Shown here: one piece after another, positions 16,573-24,033 of the stretch | Layout: the number at the start of each line of letters is the position of its first letter | Position numbering within the stretch: the first letter of the stretch is position 1 | Origin: Oceanicaulis sp. MMSF_3324 | GTDB taxonomy: Bacteria; Pseudomonadota; Alphaproteobacteria; Caulobacterales; Maricaulaceae | NCBI RefSeq assembly: GCF_030733545.1 | Contig: NZ_JASHIU010000016.1 | Location: forward strand, 1-46,860 | Reading direction: 5' to 3' | DNA length: 46,860 bases | Position numbers and translations under genes: made by a program | Notes under the pieces: generated by a model | What the model was told of the DNA's origin: nothing | Seen by the model: only the letters and a program-made list of their open reading frames with translations | The model's database searches: none

Positions 16573-16587
16573 TTAACTTCTTGTTGA
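16573..16587. promoter_or_regulatory. CtrA-like site upstream of the first DUF2336 gene
   Basis: TTAA-N7-TTGA (16573-16587), one mismatch from TTAA-N7-TTAA, 44 bases before the ATG at 16632. A GATTC lies at 16536-16540. The spacing to the start codon is almost the same as at the neighbouring transglycosylase gene. Pattern-based only. Confidence 0.38.
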
Positions 16588-16631
16588 GACGCTAGGGGCG
16601 CGAACAGACCCAATATGAGGCTCGTAGTGCC

Positions 16632-17786
16632 ATGACTGTTCAGACCCTGCGTGCGCGGCTGACCCGCGATGACATTCAGCGCCTGTCAAACGCCACTGAT
16701 ACCGAGGGCCGCGCCCTGGCGGCGCGCAAATTCTGCGCCCGCTTCGCTTCCGTCGATCTGAGCGAGGATGAGCGCGCCATCGGTTCCGAAGTCGTCCGTC
16801 TGCTGGCGGATGACGCCGCTGAAATGGTCCGACGTTCCCTGTCGGTGACCCTGCAACGCTCCACGCATTTGCCGTCCGATGTGGCGCGTAAGCTGGCTGA
16901 AGATGTGGACTCGATCGCCTTGCCGGTGATCGCCGGCTCGCCGGTGCTCAGTGACGAGGATCTTGTGCAGATCGTGCGCTCCTCATCCTCGCGTCGCCAG
17001 GCGGCGGTCGCCGCCCGCGCGTCAGTCTCGGAAAGCGTTGTTCACGAGATCGTCGAAGTGGGCGACCGGGAGGCGGTCAAGATCCTGGCGTCCAATAATG
17101 GCGCGCGTTTTGATGAACGCGGCTATGCCTCGACCCTGAATCGGTTTGATGGCGATGCTGATGTGCTGGACCAGTTTGTCCTGCGCGATGCGCTACCGGT
17201 GAACATCACAGAAAAGCTGATCGCTCATATCTCCGATCAGGCGATGCAGAAACTCGTCAACCGTCACGCCCTGCCGGCTCAGCTTGCTGTCGAGCTGGCG
17301 GAAGGCGCGCGTGAGCGTGCGACGGTTGATCTTGTGGAGCAGGCGGGCCTGTCGGATGAACCGCGCCGTTTCGTGCAGCAGCTGCAACTCAACGGACGCC
17401 TGACGCCGTCACTGATCCTGCGCTCGCTGTTCCGCGGTCATATGAGCTTCTTTGAGCATTGTATGGCCGAGCTGAGCGGTTTGGGCCATGAGAAGGCTTG
17501 GCTGCTGGTGCACGATGCGGGCAATCTCGGGCTTGAGACCCTGTTCAAACGCGCGGGCATGCCTGCGCGCATCCTGCCCGTGGCGCGGGCGGCGGTGTCG
17601 GCCTGGCATTCGCTGGAAATCGGCCCGAACGGCACGCCGGACATTGTCCGCTTCCGTCGTCTGCTGGCCGAGCGCATCCTGACCCAGTTCCAGGGCGTGC
17701 CTCAGGCCGAGCTCGACTACATCATGGATCGTCTGGACGCGGACGAGACCGAGCTCAATCGCACCGCCATGGCTGTCGCCAGCTAG
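16632..17786 (+). CDS. DUF2336 domain protein (first copy)
   Basis: 384 residues, no signal peptide or membrane segment, entirely helical in appearance with repeat-like units (e.g. LPVIAGSPVLSDEDLVQIVRSSSSRRQAAVAARASVSESVVHEIVEVGDREAVKILASN). The pattern 'LP.IA.SPVLSDEDL..IV......Q.A.A.R..VS..V...IVE.GD..AV..L..N' is that of DUF2336, a HEAT-like helical repeat family found mainly in alphaproteobacteria. Molecular function is not established. It converges on hpt; the two genes are separated by 48 bases and a 28-bp palindrome. A second, divergent copy is 2 kb downstream on the other strand, so the pair may act in one process. Confidence 0.85.
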   Translation: MTVQTLRARLTRDDIQRLSNATDTEGRALAARKFCARFASVDLSEDERAIGSEVVRLLADDAAEMVRRSLSVTLQRSTHLPSDVARKLAEDVDSIALPVIAGSPVLSDEDLVQIVRSSSSRRQAAVAARASVSESVVHEIVEVGDREAVKILASNNGARFDERGYASTLNRFDGDADVLDQFVLRDALPVNITEKLIAHISDQAMQKLVNRHALPAQLAVELAEGARERATVDLVEQAGLSDEPRRFVQQLQLNGRLTPSLILRSLFRGHMSFFEHCMAELSGLGHEKAWLLVHDAGNLGLETLFKRAGMPARILPVARAAVSAWHSLEIGPNGTPDIVRFRRLLAERILTQFQGVPQAELDYIMDRLDADETELNRTAMAVAS

Positions 17787-17822
17787 GGCGCGAAGCGACC
17801 TTCGTACAATATGTGAGGAATG

Positions 17823-17850
17823 GGTCGGCGCGGATTAATCCGCGCCGACC
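17823..17850. repeat. Perfect 28-bp palindrome at the 3' junction of DUF2336 and hpt
   Basis: Left arm GGTCGGCGCGGATT (17823-17836) and right arm AATCCGCGCCGACC (17837-17850) are exact reverse complements with no spacer. The right part is the end of hpt (codons for V-G-A-D and the TAA stop), so the last codons of the gene are part of the palindrome. No T-tract follows on either strand, which is unusual for an intrinsic terminator; it may be a bidirectional transcript end or a protein site. Confidence 0.8.
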
Positions 17851-18326
17851 AGTGCTACGACCTGGGTTTCCAGCTCTTCGGCGAGCTGTCGGCCGACCGG
17901 GTCATCTTCAGACCGGATATTCTGGATCAGGGCGGCGCGGATTGAGCTCGCATGGGCGCGCACCAGCGCGACCGGAGCGATCGAGCGGCGCTGTTTGGTC
18001 TCGATCAGCTTGGCGAGCGAACCGGAAATGCGCGAAATGATCGGAAATTCGTAGGTTGCGCCCAGGCCGCGCAGATCGTGCGCGCAGGTGAACAGCATTT
18101 CCCCACTCTCGCCCAGCAGGCCATCCTGGCTCACTGAATCCATGAGCGCTTCCATCTTGGTGACCTCTTCGGCCAGCCAGTCCTGGAACTGGTGCTTGAT
18201 CTGGCCCAGGGCCATTTCCGCACGTTCAATCGCCGCCTGGTCGGCCGGAGGCAGCTTGCCGCCAACCTTGGCCTTGAGCATGTTCGGCGGATTAATGATC
18301 TCAACCGATTTGTCAGGTTTTGCCAT
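17835..18326 (-). CDS. Histidine phosphotransfer (Hpt) domain protein
   Basis: 163 residues. The phosphorylatable histidine is H83 in FTCAHDLRGLGATYEFPIIS, which fits the HxLKGxA motif of Hpt proteins; the rest is a helical bundle. The N-terminal ~35 residues (SVEIINPPNMLKAKVGGKLPP) are an extension outside the four-helix core. It would relay phosphate between a hybrid kinase encoded elsewhere and a receiver, most simply the receiver encoded 24 bases upstream in the same direction. No kinase is in the window. The gene is the last of a probable four-gene minus-strand unit. Confidence 0.87.
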   Translation of the reverse strand: MAKPDKSVEIINPPNMLKAKVGGKLPPADQAAIERAEMALGQIKHQFQDWLAEEVTKMEALMDSVSQDGLLGESGEMLFTCAHDLRGLGATYEFPIISRISGSLAKLIETKQRRSIAPVALVRAHASSIRAALIQNIRSEDDPVGRQLAEELETQVVALVGAD

Positions 18327-18350
18327 GCTTAGGAGGCTCCGCTTCCTATC

Positions 18351-18863
18351 TCAACTCTTGACCCCGTAACGCACGCGACGGTCATCGTCGACATGCGTAT
18401 CGAGCTTGCGGCGCCGGTCCGGTCCGAAAAAGCTCTTCGAATCCACAAAACGCCTCGGTTTTCTAAACATCGACGAAATGTGTTGGTAAATGCTTTCCGG
18501 ACTGAACGGTTTCACCATGAATTCGGTCACGCCAGCATCGCGCGCTATTTTCACGCGCTCAGCGTCAGCATAACAGGTCAGCATCAGAATGGGCAGGGTG
18601 GGGCACGGACTTTTCGACGGATTGCGAACCCAGCGCACGAGCGCGAGGCCATCAACGGGTTTCATCTTCCAGTCGCAGATGAGCAGATCGATATGCTCGT
18701 GCTGAAGCACGTCGAGCGCTGTCCGGACATCGCCGGCTTCATAGATGCGAGCTGCGCCCATCGCATTCAGGATCGTGCGCAGAATGCCGCGCATCGCCGC
18801 ATTGTCGTCGACAATGCAGACCGTCATCCGATCCAGGGTCAGATAGGCGTCGCTGGGCTTCAC
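18351..18863 (-). CDS. Single-domain response regulator with FFGPDRRR tail
   Basis: 170 residues: a CheY-like receiver followed by a basic tail, no DNA-binding or enzymatic output. Acid pocket D19/D20 (IVDDN), phosphoacceptor D64 (LICDWKM), T96 (LMLTC) and K118 (MVKPF) are all present. The tail has KSFFGPDRRRKL and DDDRRVRYG; this arginine-rich 'FxGPDRR' extension recurs in alphaproteobacterial receivers, and arginine-rich tails in Caulobacter Cle proteins bind c-di-GMP, so ligand or motor binding is a possible role (inference). The start is GTG at 18863 with GGGAG seven bases upstream; the ATG at 18827 would cut into the first strand. Confidence 0.87.
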   Translation of the reverse strand: MKPSDAYLTLDRMTVCIVDDNAAMRGILRTILNAMGAARIYEAGDVRTALDVLQHEHIDLLICDWKMKPVDGLALVRWVRNPSKSPCPTLPILMLTCYADAERVKIARDAGVTEFMVKPFSPESIYQHISSMFRKPRRFVDSKSFFGPDRRRKLDTHVDDDRRVRYGVKS

Positions 18864-18930
18864 GCGCGGCTCCCTGCCAGTACGGTCGAGACGCTAGCAA
18901 TCAGTCTTTAATGCGCAGTAAGCCAACGGG

Positions 18931-19689
18931 TCAGGTGGCGAACTGTTCCAGCAAGATGCGTTCGTCCAGAGCGCGGCCCTTGTCAAACAGCATGGTCAGG
19001 GTGTGCCCGGGCGCCTGGCAGATGGTCACCGTCTCTGCGTCGCGGAATTCCTTGTTGTCCGCCACAACCGCAACAGGACGTTTGCGCGGCTCGAGAATAT
19101 CGAAACGCACCATGGATGACTGTCGCAACAACGCGCCGCGCCAGCGACGCGGGCGAAAGGCGCTGATCGGAGTGAGCGCCAGCAAGGTGGCGTCCAGCGG
19201 CAGGATCGGGCCATGTGCAGAGAAGTTGTAGGCTGTCGATCCGGCGGGCGTCGCCACTAGAACGCCGTCCGCGGCCAGCTCCTCCAGCCGGGTCTTGCCA
19301 TCCACGCTGACGCGGATCTTCGCCGTCTGACGCGTTTCGCGCAGCAAGGAGACTTCGTTGATCGCAAGCGCTTCAAAGGTTTGTCCGCGCGTATCGCGGA
19401 CAATGGCCCGCAGCGGATGGATTTCGGCGCGTTCGGCCTGGTCGAGCCTTTCGATCAGGTCGCCCACGCAGGGTTCATTCATCAAGAAGCCCACGGAGCC
19501 GAAATTCATGCCGAAGACGGGGATTTTCCGCCCCATGACCGAGTGCAGGGCGTCCAGCATCACACCGTCACCCCCGAGGGCGATCAGCACATCGGCGTCC
19601 AGAAGGTCGACTTCGCCATAGCGCTCGACCAGTTCGGCTCTGGCGGCTTGGGCGTCATCGCGATCGGAGGCGTGGTAAGCCAGGCGCAT
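18931..19689 (-). CDS. nadK: NAD kinase
   Basis: 252 residues. The GGDG motif of NAD kinases is at 39-42 (IALGGDGVMLDALH), followed by PVFGMNFGSVGFLMNE and the second conserved block GVLVATPAGSTAYNFSAHGPILPL. It phosphorylates NAD to NADP using ATP in the cytoplasm. The start MRLAYHASD at 19689 gives the length normal for alphaproteobacterial NadK; the longer frame to 19758 overlaps the upstream DUF2336 gene's end. It sits between that gene (46-base gap) and the receiver gene (67-base gap) on the same strand, so a housekeeping enzyme appears embedded in a signalling unit. Confidence 0.95.
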   Translation of the reverse strand: MRLAYHASDRDDAQAARAELVERYGEVDLLDADVLIALGGDGVMLDALHSVMGRKIPVFGMNFGSVGFLMNEPCVGDLIERLDQAERAEIHPLRAIVRDTRGQTFEALAINEVSLLRETRQTAKIRVSVDGKTRLEELAADGVLVATPAGSTAYNFSAHGPILPLDATLLALTPISAFRPRRWRGALLRQSSMVRFDILEPRKRPVAVVADNKEFRDAETVTICQAPGHTLTMLFDKGRALDERILLEQFAT

Positions 19690-19735
19690 GGCGGATCCTG
19701 TCTGCTCGCCCTGAAAGCGGAAGGGAGGGGAGGGC

Positions 19736-20782
19736 TTAGTGGATTGAACCGTCTGCACTCATCCGGTGCAAGGCCTGACGTGCGCTGTCGCGGGAGTATT
19801 GCTGATAAAGCTCGCCCACGGCCCGTTTCGCCGAATTGGTCGGCAGGGGATGTGCTCGTCCCTGGTTGCAGAGCGCTTCGTAGAACAGGTGGGCGTGATC
19901 AATGTTCATCGCCATGGCGCGGGCGGCCAGGAGCGACACGCGCACCGGTGAGCGGCGCAGAGCCTGCCGCCAGTCGGCCGGCTCCAGGCCCGTCAGGCGG
20001 GCGATAGCGTGATCGGAAATGTCGGTGCGCCCATTCTGCGTGGCGCGCAGTACATCCTCGGCGTTCAGCGCTTCATGCTCTTGAAGCTGACGGCTGAGTG
20101 AATGACCGAGACCGTCAAGATCTTCCCCATCGTCATCTTTTTCCAATCCGGAGAGTCTGGGCAGCACTTCGGGACACACATCAGAAAGCAGACCATGAAC
20201 AGCGTCACCGGCTAGAGCGTAAAGGGTTTGTGCAAACTCGACTTCAAGCTTGCCGCGCCCGGACAGGGCGTCCTGAAGCAGGCTGTCAGCCTTGATGAGG
20301 TCTGCGGTCTGCTCTGCACAATGCGCGTTCAGGTCTGCGCCCATATTGGCGAACAGTCTGGAGAGGCAGGCTGGCTCGCGAAAACTGCTGAGACGTTCTG
20401 CGAGCGCTTCGCTAATCGCTGAACGTTTCGCCAGGCTCATGCGTTGTTGAGGTCCCAGGCCCGCAAGGGCCATCAGATCCTGTTCCTTCAACCGCTCGGA
20501 CTGTTCCAGAATGGGCGTCGAAATTTCAAAGGCGTCAAACGCCAGCGCCCGTATCGCCTCCAGTGGCGCCCAGGGGCATTGCGACAGCTTCAAGGCGGCG
20601 CGGGTTCGCACTCGCGCTTCGGCGGCGCGTAAAAAGCGCGTGAGGTGCGTGTCGATTTCACTGAGAACAGGTTCAGGCAGGGGACGAAGCGTGCAAAGGT
20701 CAGTGAGAGCCAACGCTTTACGCCCCGCCCGTTCAGAAGGCAGGGTTTGTCCTGTCAAAGGGTCTGAGGTCGAACGCAGCAT
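19736..20782 (-). CDS. DUF2336 domain protein (second copy)
   Basis: 348 residues, soluble and helical. The DUF2336 core is recognisable in AFDAFEISTPILEQSERLKEQDLMALAGLGPQQRMSLAKRSAISEALAERL, matching the same pattern as the first copy (a 'PIL..S..L...DL' helix then 'Q...LA.R..IS..L...L'), but the flanks differ strongly, so it is a distant paralogue and not a recent duplicate. The C-terminal ~100 residues (DISDHAIARLTGLEPADWRQALRRSP, then ALCNQGRAHPLPTNSAKRAVGELY) are specific to this copy. It is the first gene of the minus-strand run ending in hpt, and its promoter region is shared with egtB. Confidence 0.82.
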   Translation of the reverse strand: MLRSTSDPLTGQTLPSERAGRKALALTDLCTLRPLPEPVLSEIDTHLTRFLRAAEARVRTRAALKLSQCPWAPLEAIRALAFDAFEISTPILEQSERLKEQDLMALAGLGPQQRMSLAKRSAISEALAERLSSFREPACLSRLFANMGADLNAHCAEQTADLIKADSLLQDALSGRGKLEVEFAQTLYALAGDAVHGLLSDVCPEVLPRLSGLEKDDDGEDLDGLGHSLSRQLQEHEALNAEDVLRATQNGRTDISDHAIARLTGLEPADWRQALRRSPVRVSLLAARAMAMNIDHAHLFYEALCNQGRAHPLPTNSAKRAVGELYQQYSRDSARQALHRMSADGSIH

Positions 20783-20836
20783 TAACCCCTCATGCGATGT
20801 CGGCCTGACCGTACGATTCGTAATCGCCAGAATGAC

Positions 20837-20861
20837 TGAATCTTAGTTAGTGAATCATTAG
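20837..20861. promoter_or_regulatory. Direct repeat with two GANTC sites and TTAG-N7-TTAG between DUF2336 and egtB
   Basis: TGAATC occurs at 20837 and 20851, 14 bases apart, each followed by a TTAG-containing segment; TTAG (20847-20850), seven bases, then TTAG (20858-20861) resembles a CtrA site with both half-sites changed. Each TGAATC contains a GANTC methylation site (20838-20842 and 20852-20856). The element lies 55 bases before the DUF2336 start and ~20 bases before egtB. Confidence 0.4.
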
Positions 20862-20878
20862 CAACGGCGGAGATCGAT

Positions 20879-22174
20879 GTGCCTAAAGATATGAATGCAG
20901 TTGCTTTTAACGTTCTCAAGGAGCGCTTTAAGGGGGTTCGGTCTCAAACCGAGGCCCTGGCGGCAGTGTTTTCTGCAGAAGATCTGTGTGTCCAGACGAT
21001 GCCGGACGTGTCGCCGGGCAAATGGCATCTGGCGCATGTGAGCTGGTTCTGGGAAACCTTTTTGCTCCAGCCGGCGCTGAGCGATTACACGCCCTTTGAT
21101 CCGCGCTTCAATTATCTTTTCAACTCCTATTATGAAGCGGTTGGCGAGCGTCATGCCCGACCGGAACGGGGCTTTCTGACCCGGCCGGGCCTGGACGCCG
21201 TACTCGCCTATCGGGCCCATGTGGACCAGGCGGTCTGTGACTGGTTCGATCAGGCCGACGCGGCAACGGTGGATGACTTTCGCGCCGTGATCGAGACCGG
21301 CTTTGCCCATGAGGAACAGCATCAGGAATTGTTCCTGACCGATATCAAGCATGTCTTGTCGCGCAGCAGCTTTCCCGAAGCCGGATATCCGCGCGACGAT
21401 GAAACGCCGCCGCAGATAGCTCCCGAGCAGCCCGATCCGGTCTGGATCGCGTATGAAGGCGGATTGTACGAGTTCGGTCATGAGGGCGACGGATTCGCGT
21501 TCGATAATGAGGGACCGCGTCACAAGAGCTGGCTTGAGCCCTTCGCGCTCGCCAGCCGTCCCGTCACCAACGCCCAGTATCTCGCCTTCATTGAGGCGGG
21601 CGGATACGAGCAGGCCCAGCATTGGTTATCTGAAGGCTGGGAGCGGATGCAGGCTGAAGGACGCCGCCATCCGTTCTACTGGCGTCACGGTGAGAGCGGT
21701 TGGAGCCAGTTCACTCTGCACGGCGAACGGCCTTTGCATCCTGATGCGCCGGTCTGTCATCTCGACTATTATGAAGCCAGCGCCTTTGCGAGCTGGGCGG
21801 GGTGTCGCCTGCCTGAAGAACGCGAGTGGGAATATGCGGCGCGCGAACTGGATCCGGGCCATGGGCGCTGGGCAGACCCGAAAGGCCTGCTGGAGCCGGC
21901 CGCGATGAAAAAGGGGTCCAGCCTGCAAGCCATGTATGGCGAGGTCTGGGAATGGACGCGCTCGGCCTATTCCGCCTATCCCGGATATGAACCGGCGGAA
22001 GGCGCAATTGGCGAATACAATGGCAAATTCATGTGCGGCCAGTTTGTCCTGCGTGGCGGCTCTTGTCTGACGCCGCCTAACCATGCGCGGCCGACCTATC
22101 GCAACTTTTTCCCGCCGGATGCGCAATGGCAGATGACCGGCCTGCGCCTGGCCAAGGACATCGCGCCGCGCTGA
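20879..22174 (+). CDS. egtB: Ergothioneine biosynthesis sulfoxide synthase EgtB
   Basis: 431-residue non-haem iron enzyme that joins hercynine to gamma-glutamylcysteine or cysteine with oxygen. The DinB-like N-terminal half carries likely iron ligands H50 (KWHLAHVSWFWE), H144 and H148 (AHEEQHQEL); FNSYYEAVGERHARPERGFLTRPG is a strong EgtB block. The C-terminal half (about 170-430) is an FGE/SUMF1-type domain ending FVLRGGSCLTPPNHARPTYRNFFPPDAQWQMTGLRLA. GTG at 20879 is chosen because GGAGA is 5 bases before it; the in-frame ATG at 20891 has no ribosome site. The usual partner egtD is not adjacent and not in the window, so hercynine must be made by a gene elsewhere. Confidence 0.93.
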   Translation: MPKDMNAVAFNVLKERFKGVRSQTEALAAVFSAEDLCVQTMPDVSPGKWHLAHVSWFWETFLLQPALSDYTPFDPRFNYLFNSYYEAVGERHARPERGFLTRPGLDAVLAYRAHVDQAVCDWFDQADAATVDDFRAVIETGFAHEEQHQELFLTDIKHVLSRSSFPEAGYPRDDETPPQIAPEQPDPVWIAYEGGLYEFGHEGDGFAFDNEGPRHKSWLEPFALASRPVTNAQYLAFIEAGGYEQAQHWLSEGWERMQAEGRRHPFYWRHGESGWSQFTLHGERPLHPDAPVCHLDYYEASAFASWAGCRLPEEREWEYAARELDPGHGRWADPKGLLEPAAMKKGSSLQAMYGEVWEWTRSAYSAYPGYEPAEGAIGEYNGKFMCGQFVLRGGSCLTPPNHARPTYRNFFPPDAQWQMTGLRLAKDIAPR

Positions 22175-22272
22175 GCCTTGTAGAGAAGGCATGGGCAGAG
22201 GCCGGAAAATGCGGTAAACAGTGTTTACAAAACCGCCGAAGAGCGGACGCCGCCATCAGAGGGAGGAGCGTT

Positions 22273-23043
22273 ATGGACGACGCCAGCCATATCTCAGTCA
22301 AGGATCAGGTCAGCGAGGACGAATGGAAGGCGCGGTGCGATCTGGCAGCGCTTTACCGCCTCGTACGCATGCATAAATGGGATGACCTCTTCTTCACCCA
22401 TATTTCCATGCGCGTGCCCGGGCCTGACGAGCATTTCCTGATCAATCCGTTCGGTCTGCTGTTCGAGGATGTCACAGCATCCAATCTCGTGAAGGTGGAC
22501 ATTGACGGCAATGTCCTGCCGCCGTCGCGCTACGGCATCAATCCGGCAGGGTTCACCATTCACTCTGCGATCCACCATGCGCGCCCGGATGTGAAGGTGG
22601 CCATGCACCTGCACACCGATCAGGGCGTTGCGGTGTCGGCCCAGAAGCGCGGCCTTTTGCCGATCTCCCAGCTGGCCATGAACGTGATGAAGGATGTGAC
22701 CTATCACGACTATGAAGGCATTGCGCTGGACGCTGACGAGAAAGAACGTCTCGTGGGGGATCTGGGTGAGAACAATCTGATGATCCTGCGCAATCACGGC
22801 ACGCTGACGGTGGGGGACCATCCGTTCAATTGCTATTTGCGCATGTATCTTCTGGAGCGCGCCTGTTCGATCCAGACCAAGGCCCAGGGGTCGGGCGCGG
22901 AGCTGATCGAATGGGACGACGCCATGCAGACCCGCGTCTTCAAACAGGGCGAGGAGGGGGTCACCAATGAGCTCTTCCTGGAAATCGCCTGGCATGCCCT
23001 GCGCGGTCGGGTGGATCGCGAAAGCCCCGGCTATGATGTTTGA
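22273..23043 (+). CDS. Class II aldolase/adducin family protein
   Basis: 256 residues. The zinc-dependent aldolase fold is shown by LAALYRLVRMHKWDDLFFTHISMRVPG, NPAGFTIHSAIHHARPDVKVAMHLHTDQGVAVSAQ (the HLH zinc pair), and ILRNHGTLTVGDHPFNCYLRMYLLERAC. Family members cleave sugar phosphates such as fuculose-1-phosphate, but adducin-like members in alphaproteobacteria have no assigned substrate, and nothing nearby points to a sugar. The start at 22273 has the excellent site GGGAGGAG six bases upstream. It follows egtB by 98 bases on the same strand. Confidence 0.88.
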   Translation: MDDASHISVKDQVSEDEWKARCDLAALYRLVRMHKWDDLFFTHISMRVPGPDEHFLINPFGLLFEDVTASNLVKVDIDGNVLPPSRYGINPAGFTIHSAIHHARPDVKVAMHLHTDQGVAVSAQKRGLLPISQLAMNVMKDVTYHDYEGIALDADEKERLVGDLGENNLMILRNHGTLTVGDHPFNCYLRMYLLERACSIQTKAQGSGAELIEWDDAMQTRVFKQGEEGVTNELFLEIAWHALRGRVDRESPGYDV

Positions 23044-23116
23044 CAATCCCCTCTGAGGGGAAAATTCTGGACCTTCCGCCACCTATGCGCTTGTATGCTC
23101 GCAAGGGAGAGGCGCG

Positions 23117-23953
23117 ATGGGTGGCGGCGTCCAGCATCTGCAGACCTTAAGGCGCGTCTTCAAGGCGCTCGTGTGTCTGGCGGTTCTCACGCCCTTGATG
23201 ACCATGCCGCCCGCCTGGGCGGGCGCGTGGACCCAACGGGCGGGCAAGGGCCTGCTGATTTCCTCCGCCAGTCACCACAGGTTTGACCTGCCTGACGCGG
23301 GATACGGCTACTCCAAGTTCGAAACCGCGCTTTATCTGGAATACGGCCTGACAGAGCACATGACGCTGCTGGGGCGACTGGCTCGCGAGACACGCTTTCA
23401 TCAGGCGCCCTCGTCGACCGGCAAGTCCGGGTCACGTGCTGTCTTTTCCGTCCAGACCGTCAGCACGGCCCTGGGCGATAGCGAAATCGGACTGCGACGG
23501 CGATTGGCGTCCGGCGCGAACTGGACCGTGAGCGCTCAGACCGCCTTGGTGCGGTTCAGCGTCGAGCCCAATCCGCTTCTGAACGCGGAGGCGCGCTGGG
23601 GCGCCGATGTGCGCTTTCAGGTGGGCCGCAGTCTGGGGCAGGCCGCATTTGTGGATGTGCAATTGGGACGTCGTTCCGATTGGCGCGGAGACCGGCAGGA
23701 AACCCGGCTCGACCTCACGCTTGGCCTGCGCCCTCGGGACCGGTGGCTGGTCATGGCGCAAGTCTATTCAGCTTGGGGGGAGGCCGGATGGAGCGCCTAT
23801 CGCCGTCCTTATGAAAGCCACAGGCTTCACCTTTCCGTGACTGCGCCTTTGAGCGAGAGGCTTTCCTTACAAATTGGTGCGACTAATTCAGCGTACAGCG
23901 ACAGCTTGGCGCCCGAGAACGCGTATATGGTCTCTCTTTGGCGTGAATTCTAA
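23117..23953 (+). CDS. Predicted outer membrane beta-barrel protein
   Basis: 278 residues. A signal peptide ends at WAGA (residues ~20-35), and the rest alternates polar and hydrophobic residues in strands (e.g. FETALYLEYGLTEHMTLLGR, WTVSAQTALVRFSV, AAFVDVQLGRRSDW) and ends in phenylalanine (LWREF), the C-terminal signature recognised by the BAM complex. No family is recognised with confidence. It precedes the RND efflux pair by 80 bases on the same strand; it is too short and lacks the helical tunnel to be a TolC-type channel, so it should not be taken as the missing third component. GGGAGAGG precedes the ATG. Confidence 0.75.
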   Translation: MGGGVQHLQTLRRVFKALVCLAVLTPLMTMPPAWAGAWTQRAGKGLLISSASHHRFDLPDAGYGYSKFETALYLEYGLTEHMTLLGRLARETRFHQAPSSTGKSGSRAVFSVQTVSTALGDSEIGLRRRLASGANWTVSAQTALVRFSVEPNPLLNAEARWGADVRFQVGRSLGQAAFVDVQLGRRSDWRGDRQETRLDLTLGLRPRDRWLVMAQVYSAWGEAGWSAYRRPYESHRLHLSVTAPLSERLSLQIGATNSAYSDSLAPENAYMVSLWREF

Positions 23954-24033
23954 ATGCATTGAAATGTGCGATTGCCAAATCTCGCATTAAACCGAGCTGA
24001 TCGGGCACACATGGGATTTCAGGAGACGGGGTT

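Noticed and set aside
23044-23062. CCCCTC-T-GAGGGG hairpin after the aldolase gene as terminator
   Set aside because: Short stem, one-base loop as drawn and no T-tract; the next gene on the same strand begins soon after.
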